A DNA stretch of 64,000 nt, from assembly GCA_027068415.1 (NCBI GenBank), contig JAMOTD010000006.1, forward strand, positions 1 through 64,000. Reading direction: 5' to 3'. Under the pieces are notes generated by a model. The model was not told where the DNA came from. It saw only the letters and a program-made list of their open reading frames with translations, and did not search any database. Origin of the DNA: Desulfurobacteriaceae bacterium (GTDB taxonomy: Bacteria; Aquificota; Aquificia; Desulfurobacteriales; Desulfurobacteriaceae). Of the stretch, positions 42,745 to 51,547 are shown piece by piece. The first letter of the stretch is position 1, and every line of letters begins with the position of its first letter. The position numbers were made by a program, and so were the translations under genes.

Positions 42745-44298
42745 TTACCTCTCCTTCAGCCACTTGCTGACTACGTTGGCAATGAGGTCGGGGTAGTCTT
42801 TCGCAACCTCTACGACTTTAAGGTAGGTCGGGTCTTTCTCAATTTGGAGCTCTTTAAGCTCCTCCTCGTGCTCGGCTCTTGCCCTCATCTGCTCAAGGAG
42901 CTCTGCAGGAACTTGCTCCTCTTCCTTCCCTTTCCTTAGGAATTTAAAGGCAACGAAGCCGGAAACCCCCAAAAGGAGAAGGGCGGCGGCAAGGAGGTAG
43001 TACCACGGCACCTGCCTCTCCTCCTCTTTGGGGGTAAGAAGTGAAGCCTCAAAGGGGACGCTGGCTACCGTTACTCTGTCTCCCCTCTTGGGGTCGTAGC
43101 CTATGGCACTCTTAACAATCTCCTCGTAGGTCTTGAGCTCCTCTTGAGAGCGGGGAATAAACTCGTACTTAACGGTTTCGTCTTTCTCCTTAACCTCTTT
43201 GTACTTCCCGTCTACCAGAACTCCTACCGTGATTCTCTTTATCTTGAAAATCGGCGAAACCGTACTCTCAACGGTCTTTGAAACGTCGTAGTTTGTGGTT
43301 ACGTCCTTCTTTTCCCTCTTTATAACCTCTCCCTGAGGCTTGGTGTTTATAACGGGGGGAACATTTGTAGGTGTTCCGGGAGCCCCCTGAGGGGTTTTCT
43401 TAACGGAGCTCTCCTTCTCCTGAACCTTCCTTTGGCTTACAACTGCGGTCATGTCGGGGTCGTAGAGCTCCTTCCTCTTTTCAATTTTTCCCGTCTCAAC
43501 CTCAACCGAGGCGCTTACAACAACCTTGCTGCCCCCCAAAGCCCTTGATAGGAGTTCCCTTACCTTTCTCTCTATGTCCCTTTCAAGCTGTCTCTTTATT
43601 TTGAGCTCCTTCGCGGGAGCCTCCTCACCCTCTATCAGGTCGGTAAGAACCCTTCCCCTGCTGTCAACTACGGTAACATTCTCGGGCTTTAAACCGGGAA
43701 CGGCGTGAGAGACGAGGAAGACTATCGCCTTTACCTGCTCTTTGGTTAAGTCCCTTCCCGGCCACAGGTCAACCAGAACCGAAGCCTTGGGCTCGGAGGT
43801 CTCCCTGACAAATATTGAGTCCTTGGGAAGGGCTATGTTTACCTTAACGTCTCTTATCGCATCTATTCTCCTGATTGTCCTCTCAAGCTCGCCCTCAAGG
43901 GCCCTCAGGTACTCAAGGTTTTGCTGGAACTGGGTTATGCCCAGCTTGGGCTCGTCAAAGATTTCAAACCCGACAACTTTACCGTGAGGAAGACCTTTTG
44001 CCGCAAGCTTTAGCCTTACTTCATAGACCTTATCCTTGGGAACGAGAATAATACTTCCGTCGCCGACAACTTTATAGGGAATCTTCTCTTCCTGAAGGAC
44101 TGCAAGAATTTGACCGGCGTCGTCGGGGGAGAGGTGGGTGTAGAGAACGGCGTAATCGCTGCTGGAACTTCCCCTGATGATAACGAAGGAGAGAATTGAA
44201 ACTATGGCGAGGGCTCCCAGAAGAAGGGCAATATTGCGGGGATTTGCGTTTTTGGAGAAAAAGCTCCTAAGCTCTTCCTGAAGCTTCCTTATCTCCAC
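42745..44298 (-). CDS. fliF: Flagellar MS-ring protein FliF
   Basis: 517 residues. N-terminal membrane helix (IALLLGALAIVSILSFVII), ring-building motifs YAVLYTHLSPDDAGQILAVLQEEKIPY and GIDELGKLGI-type FDEPKLGITQFQQNLEYLRALEGELERTI, and a second membrane helix (YYLLAAALLLLGVSGFVAF near 430). The C-terminal tail (ELQIEKDPTYLKVVEVAKDYPDLIANVVSKWL) is the FliG-binding region. Confidence 0.97.
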   Translation of the reverse strand: MEIRKLQEELRSFFSKNANPRNIALLLGALAIVSILSFVIIRGSSSSDYAVLYTHLSPDDAGQILAVLQEEKIPYKVVGDGSIILVPKDKVYEVRLKLAAKGLPHGKVVGFEIFDEPKLGITQFQQNLEYLRALEGELERTIRRIDAIRDVKVNIALPKDSIFVRETSEPKASVLVDLWPGRDLTKEQVKAIVFLVSHAVPGLKPENVTVVDSRGRVLTDLIEGEEAPAKELKIKRQLERDIERKVRELLSRALGGSKVVVSASVEVETGKIEKRKELYDPDMTAVVSQRKVQEKESSVKKTPQGAPGTPTNVPPVINTKPQGEVIKREKKDVTTNYDVSKTVESTVSPIFKIKRITVGVLVDGKYKEVKEKDETVKYEFIPRSQEELKTYEEIVKSAIGYDPKRGDRVTVASVPFEASLLTPKEEERQVPWYYLLAAALLLLGVSGFVAFKFLRKGKEEEQVPAELLEQMRARAEHEEELKELQIEKDPTYLKVVEVAKDYPDLIANVVSKWLKER

Positions 44299-44301
44299 CT
44301 T

Positions 44302-44589
44302 TTACACCTGCATTCTCATAATTTCCTGATAGCTTTCAAGGGCCTTATTCCTGAGCTCAACCAAAAGCCTCAGGGAGAGCTCGGCCTTCTCAACAGTAAA
44401 GAGGGCTTCTTCAAAGCTCTTAACCCTTCCCTCGGCAAGGGCTTTTTCAACCTCCCCCGCCTTAAGCTGTTGAGAGTTAACTTCTTTAAGGAAGTCTTTC
44501 AAAACCGCTTCAAAGGAGCTCTCACCCCTACCCTCTTCTCTCCCATTCACAGGGGTAAAGGGAAGGGAATTAAGCCCTTCTATCCTCAT
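44302..44589 (-). CDS. fliE: MS-ring/rod adaptor FliE
   Basis: 95 residues. FEAVLKDFLKEVNSQQLKAGEVEKALAEG and ELSLRLLVELRNKALESYQEIMRMQV are the conserved FliE segments; the final RMQV is typical. FliE joins the rod to the MS ring. Three bases separate it from fliF. Confidence 0.95.
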   Translation of the reverse strand: MRIEGLNSLPFTPVNGREEGRGESSFEAVLKDFLKEVNSQQLKAGEVEKALAEGRVKSFEEALFTVEKAELSLRLLVELRNKALESYQEIMRMQV

Positions 44590-44600
44590 CTACCTCCTCC

Positions 44601-45008
44601 CTAAGCCTTTAAAATCTCTATTGCATTTAAGAGCATTCCCTTGCTTGTGTTAAAGGCAGTAAGGTTTGCCTCATAACTCCTCATTGCATTTAAAACGTCA
44701 ACCATCTCCCTCAGGGGATCAACGTTGGGGAGCTTAACGTACCCCCTGCTATCTGCGAGGGGGTTTCCGGGGTCGTACTTGAGCCTGTAGGGTGATGGGT
44801 CTTCTTTAATTTCCTTTACCCTTACTCTGTAAAGTGAAACTTCCCCCTCCTCAACCAGAACCGACTCAAAGACGGGAACCTTTCTGGTATAAGGTTTTCC
44901 GTTCTCGTCAACGGAGTTTGAATTTGCAAGGTTGCTTGAGGCAACGTCAATCCTTACCCTCTGGGCAAGCATTCCGGAAAGTGAGACCTCAAGCCCTTTG
45001 AAAATCAT
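44601..45008 (-). CDS. flgC: Proximal rod protein FlgC
   Basis: 135 residues. GLEVSLSGMLAQRVRIDVASSNLANSNSVDENGKPYTRK and VKLPNVDPLREMVDVLNAMRSYEANLTAFNTSKGML are canonical FlgC segments. The start overlaps the flgB stop. Confidence 0.96.
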   Translation of the reverse strand: MIFKGLEVSLSGMLAQRVRIDVASSNLANSNSVDENGKPYTRKVPVFESVLVEEGEVSLYRVRVKEIKEDPSPYRLKYDPGNPLADSRGYVKLPNVDPLREMVDVLNAMRSYEANLTAFNTSKGMLLNAIEILKA

Positions 45009-45382
45009 TACCTACCCCCCATAACCAACTTCAGCTTTCCCACCTCTTTTCTAAGAACTTCGTTTAAAGTTCTGGCCATAATTGCCGTCTCTGCAAGTTT
45101 TGCAAGCTCTTTATCAAGGTTAACCCTGTTGCCATCGTACCCGGAGACGTCATCAAGGGTAATCTCCTTAAACTTTACCCCCCTTTGCGGCTCAGGCTCA
45201 ATGTGGCGGGGGTCTGTCTTTTTAAGCCTTATCTCCTCCCTCAGCTCCCTCTCAAAGAGGAGCTCCTTGGGCTTGTAAAAGGGGGTATCGGCGTTTGCTA
45301 TGTTGCTCTGGATAACCTCAGAACGCCTGTAGAAGTACTCTATTCCCTCTTCAATTGGCTTTAGCCGGCGAAAGAGCTCCAT
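45008..45382 (-). CDS. flgB: Proximal rod protein FlgB
   Basis: 124 residues from the ATG at 45380-45382 (MELFRRLKP); a frame to 45448 lies in the upstream TPR gene and has no similarity. SEVIQSNIANADTPFYKPKELLF and a C-terminus ELAKLAETAIMARTLNEVLRKEVGKLKLVM are FlgB segments. It overlaps the TPR gene by 32 bases and is thus coupled to it. Confidence 0.95.
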   Translation of the reverse strand: MELFRRLKPIEEGIEYFYRRSEVIQSNIANADTPFYKPKELLFERELREEIRLKKTDPRHIEPEPQRGVKFKEITLDDVSGYDGNRVNLDKELAKLAETAIMARTLNEVLRKEVGKLKLVMGGR

Positions 45383-47297
45383 CTCTAATCTCCCTCTCAA
45401 GGAGAGTGTTCTGGTAAACGGTGGTTGAAAGGGTAGCCATTGAGTCAAGGCACTTGCTGACGACCGGGTAGACCTTTGCCGCCTCCGAGAGCTCCCCCAA
45501 CCTCGTTGCAGAGAGGAGGAGATAACTCCCGATTAAACAGTTCTTATAACCTCCCTCGTAGAGAGCTTTAGCAACCGAGTGGGCCACCTGGTAATCTCCT
45601 CCCAAAGTCGCCCTTTCAAGGAGTTTATCAAGCGCCGCCTTCACAACAAGCTCCCTTCCGTAATTCTTAATTAAATCTTCTTCAAACTTTTTAAAATTAG
45701 TGAACGCTGATTCAATCTTACCAATTTCTGAGAGATAGTAAATAGCCACACTTGAAACTTCAAGCTCATTTTCCCTACAGGCAGAGCTTAAAACTTTAAG
45801 GTTCGGAGTCTTCACCGGCAGGAAGATGCTTATCTCGGCTTTTAAAAGGAGGTAGTCGCACCTCCTCTTATTCTTAACCTGACTTAATACTTTAAGCGCC
45901 TCCTTAAAGTCCCTCGTATCAACGAGGGCACGGGCCATCATAATGCGGCTGTCGTCATCCTTCCACCTCTTGAGTATGAAGGAGAGGAGCTCCAACCTCA
46001 AGCGCCTCATGTTGCACTTTTTAAGGTCGGAGGCAAACTTGAGGAGAACTCTCCTGCCGAAGAGCTCCTGAAAGAACCGCGGGTTTGAGCGGTAGAGGGC
46101 ACATCCCTTGTCGGCAGGCAGCTTAAGGAGGTAGGGCTTCCAAAGGTACCTTATAAACTCCCTCTGCTCGTACTTAACCTCCTCAGGAAAGACGAGGGAG
46201 ACCTCCCAAGTCAACCTCTTAAAGGGCTCTTTAAGGGAGTCAAGTTTAAAAACGAGGTAGCCCAGGTCTGCAAGGGCGTATATCCCGACGTAAGTAGTCC
46301 TGTAGTTTACAAGGATTGAGGCTATGTACTTTATCGGGTCTTTAAAGGCCTCGTCCTGAGTAAGCATAGCCCTGTACTTAATTTCGGGCCTCTCCATCAT
46401 CGGAATTATCTTTAGGCGCGCCACAACCGCCTCGAGGGAGTCGGGGTAGTCCCTTATAACCGAGTAGTAGTAGACGAAAGCCAACTTGTAATTGCCCTTT
46501 TTAAGCTCAACGTCCCCCAGCCTCAAAGTTGCCCTTCTTACAACCTCCCTGTCTCTGGTAAGGCTGACAATTCTCCTGAAGAGCTGCTCTGCAAGGGTGT
46601 AGTTGCCTATTCTGTAAATGTTCTCAGCAACTAAAAGGTAATAGGAGGGGTTGTCTATCAGGTATTCTTCATATTCCTTGTAGAGCTTAAAGAAGTAGGG
46701 AAGGGCCTCTCTGTACTTTCCTTTGGAAAAGAGGGCAAGGCCTTTAATAAAGGTAATCTCCTTCTCCTCATCCTTATTCAGCTTGTTCTGGGTGCTTATA
46801 AGAATGAAGTACTCGTCAACTATGTCCGGGCGCCTTATCCAGACGGCCGTCCTTATTATTCCGACGGTCGTCTTAACCTTCTCTTCTTGAGTTTTGGCCT
46901 TCAAAAAGGCAACCCTGTAAACAGCCAAGGCCTGCTCGTAGAATGAGAGGGCTTCGTAGATTCTGGCTTTAGTGAAGTAGTAGTCCCAAGGGAGTTCTCC
47001 CTTACCCACCTCAATAAAGTAGAGCTGAAGGTAGTTTAAGGCCTGCCACAGGTACTTCTTCATTCCCGTCTTTCTGCCTATGGCGTAGTAAGTCTTGGAG
47101 AGCATTAAGAGGGCATCTTTATAGTACTTTGAGCCGGGCTTTAAGAGCTCAAGGAAGTAGTTGAGGGCAGTAGAGTAGGAGCCTATCCTGTACTGGTAGA
47201 GTCCCTTCTTAAAAATCTTTCCGTCCCTGTCTATCTCAACCTTACCGTAGGAGGCCGTTGAAATCAGAAGGATAAGAGCAATGGCCAACCACCTCAA
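45351..47297 (-). CDS. Large periplasmic TPR protein in the rod operon
   Basis: 648 residues. A signal peptide (MRWLAIALILLISTASYG) is followed by a solenoid of TPR or similar helical repeats over the whole chain, for example GLYQYRIGSYSTALNYFLELL, KARIYEALSFYEQALAVYRVAF and AENIYRIGNYTLAEQLFRRIV. No membrane helix or catalytic motif is seen. It lies between fliK and flgB and overlaps both. In Campylobacter and Helicobacter, PflA and PflB are periplasmic TPR-like proteins that build the disk and hold stators; a similar scaffold role here is my inference from design and position. Confidence 0.8.
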   Translation of the reverse strand: MRWLAIALILLISTASYGKVEIDRDGKIFKKGLYQYRIGSYSTALNYFLELLKPGSKYYKDALLMLSKTYYAIGRKTGMKKYLWQALNYLQLYFIEVGKGELPWDYYFTKARIYEALSFYEQALAVYRVAFLKAKTQEEKVKTTVGIIRTAVWIRRPDIVDEYFILISTQNKLNKDEEKEITFIKGLALFSKGKYREALPYFFKLYKEYEEYLIDNPSYYLLVAENIYRIGNYTLAEQLFRRIVSLTRDREVVRRATLRLGDVELKKGNYKLAFVYYYSVIRDYPDSLEAVVARLKIIPMMERPEIKYRAMLTQDEAFKDPIKYIASILVNYRTTYVGIYALADLGYLVFKLDSLKEPFKRLTWEVSLVFPEEVKYEQREFIRYLWKPYLLKLPADKGCALYRSNPRFFQELFGRRVLLKFASDLKKCNMRRLRLELLSFILKRWKDDDSRIMMARALVDTRDFKEALKVLSQVKNKRRCDYLLLKAEISIFLPVKTPNLKVLSSACRENELEVSSVAIYYLSEIGKIESAFTNFKKFEEDLIKNYGRELVVKAALDKLLERATLGGDYQVAHSVAKALYEGGYKNCLIGSYLLLSATRLGELSEAAKVYPVVSKCLDSMATLSTTVYQNTLLEREIRDGALSPAKAN

Positions 47298-48904
47298 ACT
47301 CTCAACTCCGTTAACCTTTCTCTTACTTCACCTCTACCCTTAACCTTCAGGTAAACCTTTCCGGGAGTAAACCCGGAGGAGCGGATAATTGTGCGAATCT
47401 CCTGAGCGAGGAAGGGCTCGGCAGAGAAAGTCTCGGGAAGGTGGAGAGTCAAGTTCAGAAACCCCGCCCTGTTAAAGGAGAGCCTCATTAAGACCTCACC
47501 GTTCCTAACGACGAAGCTGTGGAAGTTGGAGCTTGTAGCGGCGGAGTGTCTCGGAGCTCCGCTTCCGTTTCCTTCAGAAGGTTTCCAATCGTGGCTATGG
47601 CTCTGCTCTTGGGAAGGTGAAGGCAGAGAAAAAGAGGTTGTAGGTTTTTGGGCGTGATAAACCGAAATCTTCCTATTTAGTTCAACTCCCTCAGTAGTAA
47701 AGGAAGAAGGAGTATAGGAACTCTGAGAATCACTTTCGGGAGAAGGCTTAACATCCCATTCCTTAAAGTCGGAGCTCCGAAACTTTAAAGAGGGCTCCTT
47801 AACCTCAAAGTTCAAGAGTTTACCCTTCCTCTTTTTGGGTTTTACGGTGGGAGCCTTTACCTCCTTTATCTTTTCCGAAACCTCAGCAGAAACCTGCGGC
47901 CGGCCTTTCTCTACCGGAAGCCCTTCAGGAAAAATTTTTTGTTTTGCTTCTTTTAAGAGCAGAGCTCCCTCCTTTACGGCCGCAAACTCCCTCCCCAAAA
48001 ACTCAAATTCACCGCCTTTTAAGGGAGCTTCCGGCTTTCTTTCTGCGGTAAGGGGACTTTTTTTCCTCTCCTTTTGCAAGGAAAAAAGTTTTTCAGCCGG
48101 ACTTTCTTTAATTTCTTCGGTTTCAGCTAAAGGAGGAAAAGTAAGAGTTTTCCTCTTTTCACCTTTCCCCGAAGAGGGAAGAGTCTTATCAGCCCTCTTT
48201 AAAGGCTCAGAAGTCTCGCCGGAAGGAGGCAGGTGACTTCTGCAGCGAGGTACTCCCTTTAAAAGCGAGGAAGGAGCTTTTTTATTCACTTTAACCATCT
48301 TCTCCGAGTAATGGAACCTTATCTCTTTTCCCTTTTCATCGGTTAAATTTTCGGTAGAGCCGGCTTCTTTTAGCTTCTCAAAAGTCTTCTCAGAGCTCTT
48401 AGGGGTTAGGGAGAGGGGAGTTGGCGGCGTGGGAGTAGATTTAAATTCCCTTGAGTTTGCTTTTTTACCTGTAAATCCCTCCTTTTTGGATTTAACAACA
48501 GCCGACGCCGACTTTTCTTTTAAACCTTCCAAATTTTCTAAAACCCTTAACTCCTCTACCCTTTCTCTTTTATCTCTTTTAGTCCTTTCCCATTTTTTAA
48601 ATTCCGGATTTTCCTTCTCTACGGTTCTCTTTACAGCCCTCCCTTTAGGCCTCTCGGCCACTTTAGAGAGAATAACAGAAACCCCGTGGGCTTTAAATAA
48701 GGGGAGAGGAAATAACTTGCCGGCCGTCTTCGGCCGAGTTTGAAAACCGGCTGAGTGCACCTCTTCTAAGTCCTTAAATTTCAAAACTTCCTTAAAAAGG
48801 AGACGTTCAAATGGAGGAGCTCCCTTAGAAGCGACGGTTAAAACCTTTTTCCCCTCTGTATTTAACTTCGGGTTAACTTTTAAAAGAAGGTTGAGAAGTA
48901 CCAT
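47294..48904 (-). CDS. fliK: FliK-like hook-length control protein
   Basis: 536 residues. Most of the chain is low-complexity, rich in Lys, Glu, Pro and Ser, as expected for the flexible ruler of FliK. The last 90 residues (VVRNGEVLMRLSFNRAGFLNLTLHLPETFSAEPFLAQEIRTIIRSSGF) look like the C-terminal domain that contacts FlhB. The call relies on this end and on position next to fliA and the rod genes. GAGAGGAG precedes the ATG. Confidence 0.75.
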   Translation of the reverse strand: MVLLNLLLKVNPKLNTEGKKVLTVASKGAPPFERLLFKEVLKFKDLEEVHSAGFQTRPKTAGKLFPLPLFKAHGVSVILSKVAERPKGRAVKRTVEKENPEFKKWERTKRDKRERVEELRVLENLEGLKEKSASAVVKSKKEGFTGKKANSREFKSTPTPPTPLSLTPKSSEKTFEKLKEAGSTENLTDEKGKEIRFHYSEKMVKVNKKAPSSLLKGVPRCRSHLPPSGETSEPLKRADKTLPSSGKGEKRKTLTFPPLAETEEIKESPAEKLFSLQKERKKSPLTAERKPEAPLKGGEFEFLGREFAAVKEGALLLKEAKQKIFPEGLPVEKGRPQVSAEVSEKIKEVKAPTVKPKKRKGKLLNFEVKEPSLKFRSSDFKEWDVKPSPESDSQSSYTPSSFTTEGVELNRKISVYHAQKPTTSFSLPSPSQEQSHSHDWKPSEGNGSGAPRHSAATSSNFHSFVVRNGEVLMRLSFNRAGFLNLTLHLPETFSAEPFLAQEIRTIIRSSGFTPGKVYLKVKGRGEVRERLTELRV

Positions 48905-48934
48905 CTCCTCTCCAAATTAATGACTCACGATTCA

Positions 48935-48940
48935 ATTATA
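48935..48940 (-). promoter_or_regulatory. Putative -10 element (TATAAT) before fliK
   Basis: TATAAT on the minus strand lies 31 bases upstream of the fliK start in the 37-base fliA-fliK gap, the largest gap inside the minus-strand flagellar series. No -35 or sigma-28 pattern was found with it. Confidence 0.3.
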
Positions 48941-48941
48941 C

Positions 48942-49547
48942 TTAACCGGATAGGAGCTCCCTCAGCTTCTTTATAGCCGCCGTCTTTATCTGTGAAACCC
49001 TTGAGACCGAAATACCGAGGATTTCCCCTATTGACTTTAAGTCAAGCTCCTCAACGAAGATAAGCTGAAGTATGAGCTGCTCCTTATCTGAAAGCTTCTT
49101 TATGGCCTCGGCAAGCCTCTCTTTAGCGTCTTTTAAGAGGAGTTCCTCTTCGGGAGTGGGGCAGTCTGCGGCAAGGGTATCCTTTACGGTAAAGCGGTCT
49201 GAGTCGGAAAAGAGCTTCTCCTCAATTGAGATAAAGGAGACAATCTCCTCCTTCAAGTCGCTTATTTCACCGTTCTTTACCTTTTCCCTCACGCTTCTGG
49301 GGAGGAAATCCAGCTTCCTCAGGTAGTCAAGGATTTCTCCCCTTATTTTTATGTAGGCGTAGGTTGAGAACTTGGCCTTCTTCTGGTCGTACTTCTCAAT
49401 GGCCTTTATGAGGCCTATAACTCCGGTATTGACGAGCTCCTCAAACTCAACGGCTCCCTCGGGAATTCTCCTGTAAATCCTGTTTGCAACCTTCTTAACT
49501 AAAGGAAGGTGCTCCAAAACAAGCTCTTTCTTCGTCTTTATGTACAT
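48942..49547 (-). CDS. fliA: Sigma-28 family sigma factor FliA, shortened in region 3
   Basis: 201 residues against about 240 for most FliA. Region 2 is complete (VKKVANRIYRRIPEGAVEFEELVNTGVIGLIKAIEKYD, FSTYAYIKIRGEILDYLRKLDFLPRSVR), and region 4 is complete (LSDKEQLILQLIFVEELDLKSIGEILGISVSRVSQIKTAAIKKLRELL). Between them, the helix-turn-helix of region 3, usually a GREPTxEEIA type segment, is missing; only about 45 residues remain where FliA usually has about 85. It directs RNA polymerase to late flagellar promoters. The gene lies between flhG and fliK, as in many bacteria. No flgM is seen. Confidence 0.92.
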   Translation of the reverse strand: MYIKTKKELVLEHLPLVKKVANRIYRRIPEGAVEFEELVNTGVIGLIKAIEKYDQKKAKFSTYAYIKIRGEILDYLRKLDFLPRSVREKVKNGEISDLKEEIVSFISIEEKLFSDSDRFTVKDTLAADCPTPEEELLLKDAKERLAEAIKKLSDKEQLILQLIFVEELDLKSIGEILGISVSRVSQIKTAAIKKLRELLSG

Positions 49548-50405
49548 CTACTCTCCTTCAAAGAAGAATTTAATCAGCCTCCTGATGAAACCTTCTTTGG
49601 GCTCTTTAAGGAGCTGACCGGTCTCAAGCTGAGCAATCCTCTTAATCTCAACCGAGTAGGGGTCTGAGGGGTAGAGCTCCACAATCGGCATCCTCCCCCT
49701 TAAGGCCTCCCTGAACCTCTCCGTGTAGGGAACTACACCGGCAAGGGTAAGGTCTATTCCGAGGAACCTGTTAACGGAGAGCTGGAGCCTTTCAAAGGTC
49801 TCAAACCCTTCCCTTCTACTCCTTGCCATATTAATGACGACCTTAAAGTTTGAATAGCCGTAGAGTTTGTAGAGGCTCTTAATAAAGGCGTAAGCGTCTG
49901 TAAGGGCGGTGGGCTCGGGGGTGGTAACGACGTAGGTGGTTGCCGCCGCCCTTGAAAAACCTATAGTGTAGCGGTTTAAACCGGCCGAGTTATCAAGGAG
50001 TATGTAGTCGTAGTTCTTAATTACCCTCTCAAGCTGAAGGAGGAGGTTCGCAGTCTCAAGGTTTTCAAGCTCGTCAATCTCGTCTATTCCGGAAAAGCCC
50101 AGAACGACGTCGTAGTTGTAGGCCCTCTGGATAACCTTCTCTATGGGCGTTCCCTTTAAGAGGCTCTTTAAGTTCTTATCGGGAGAGAGCCCCAAGAGAA
50201 GGTGGACGTTCCCCAGCCCTATGTCGCAGTCAAGGAGGAGAACTTTCTTCTTAAAGGTGTTTGCAAGGGTGTAGGCGAGGGAGGTCACTATTCCCGTCTT
50301 ACCGACTCCCCCCTTACCGCTGACGAAGGAGAGGACTTTCCCGTTTACTCCCCTTTCCCTTTGCTTTATCAACTTCACGAGGCTCTCTACCTGATTTCCC
50401 ATCAC
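49548..50405 (-). CDS. flhG: FlhG/FleN MinD-like ATPase
   Basis: 285 residues. The deviant Walker A is SFVSGKGGVGKTGIVTSLA (near 28-46), then VLLLDCDIGLGNVHLLLGL and YDYILLDNSAGLNRYTIGF. FlhG limits flagellar number by acting on FlhF and the C ring. The C-terminal amphipathic helix (FIRRLIKFFFEG) could bind the membrane. It overlaps flhF by four bases and precedes fliA directly. Confidence 0.94.
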   Translation of the reverse strand: MMGNQVESLVKLIKQRERGVNGKVLSFVSGKGGVGKTGIVTSLAYTLANTFKKKVLLLDCDIGLGNVHLLLGLSPDKNLKSLLKGTPIEKVIQRAYNYDVVLGFSGIDEIDELENLETANLLLQLERVIKNYDYILLDNSAGLNRYTIGFSRAAATTYVVTTPEPTALTDAYAFIKSLYKLYGYSNFKVVINMARSRREGFETFERLQLSVNRFLGIDLTLAGVVPYTERFREALRGRMPIVELYPSDPYSVEIKRIAQLETGQLLKEPKEGFIRRLIKFFFEGE

Positions 50406-51547
50406 TCTCCTAAGAGGTAGTTTGTTATGAGCTCCGGGGTTAAGAGTTTAATGTCCTCTGGAACCCTCTGCCCCGTACTTATGTAGGAGACGGGCAGGCC
50501 GGAGGTATAGGGAACGTTGAGGAGTATTCCGGGGCTGGAGCTCTCGTCAATTTTGGTAAAGAAGATTGAGGAAATCGGGAAGAAACTCCTGTACCTGTTT
50601 ACAACCTCCATAGCCTCGTTAGTTCCGTAGTTACAGCTTATCAGGAGGAGCATCTCTGCCGGAACCTCAAGCCCCGAAAGGGTTGCCTTTATCTCCCCTA
50701 AGCGCCAGTAGTCGTAGTGGCTCCTGCCTACCGTATCAATCAGAATAACGTCAAGCTCCTTTAAGCTCTCAACAATTTCCTTTAACTTCTTCTGGTCGGT
50801 TGCAACGAAGAAGGGAATGTTGAGGATTGAGGCGTAAGTCCTCGCCTGAGCAACTCCCCCTACCTTAAAGGTGTCGGTAGTAATTACCCCTACCTTGAGC
50901 TCCTGCTCTATGACGAACTTGCTGGCAATTTTAAAAAGGTTGGTGGTCTTACCCACCCCCGTCGGCCCGAGGAAAACAAAGGCCTTCTTCTGGCCCTCCT
51001 CAACCTTAAACTCGCCGGTAAACTTAAGGTGCTTTTCTATTCCCTTTAAAAGGGCCTCCCTGAAGGTTGCGGTATTCAGGTCAAGTTTTTCGCTCTCAAG
51101 GTCAAGACCGCAGGCCTCCTTAACGACCGCCTTTGCAACCTCAGGTTCAACCCCCTTTTTAACCAGGAGCGATAGGAGCTCCAGTGCATCACCGGTAAAC
51201 TCGCCGAACTCCTCGGGGGTACAGACAACCCTCTCCTCAAGGTGAACGGGAACAGGCGGGGGAGGTGAAGCAACCGAAGGGGAATTCTCTTTAAGCTCCT
51301 TTAAGAGCCTTTTAATCTCCCCTATCTCCTCTTCAAGCTTCACAATTTCGGAGCTCTCGGCCTCTCTATCCCTCTCTTTCTCCTCTTCCTTTTTCAAAAC
51401 AAAAAGCCTGTACCACTTCTTTTTCAGGAAGGGAAGGAACCCCCTCTTCTCAACTTCGTAGTAGAGGATTTCAACATCTCCCAGCTCCTTCTTGGCCTTC
51501 TCTATAAGACCGTTTAACTCTTCTCCCTCGTAAACTTTAACGCTCAT
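50402..51547 (-). CDS. flhF: FlhF, SRP-like GTPase for flagellar placement
   Basis: 381 residues. An N-terminal B domain with charged linker, then the NG domain: [56 protein letters not shown] and FTKIDESSSPG. FlhF marks the site of flagellar assembly, often a pole, in its GTP form. The gene order flhA-flhF-flhG-fliA is the conserved polar-flagellum order. Confidence 0.95.
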   Translation of the reverse strand: MSVKVYEGEELNGLIEKAKKELGDVEILYYEVEKRGFLPFLKKKWYRLFVLKKEEEKERDREAESSEIVKLEEEIGEIKRLLKELKENSPSVASPPPPVPVHLEERVVCTPEEFGEFTGDALELLSLLVKKGVEPEVAKAVVKEACGLDLESEKLDLNTATFREALLKGIEKHLKFTGEFKVEEGQKKAFVFLGPTGVGKTTNLFKIASKFVIEQELKVGVITTDTFKVGGVAQARTYASILNIPFFVATDQKKLKEIVESLKELDVILIDTVGRSHYDYWRLGEIKATLSGLEVPAEMLLLISCNYGTNEAMEVVNRYRSFFPISSIFFTKIDESSSPGILLNVPYTSGLPVSYISTGQRVPEDIKLLTPELITNYLLGE

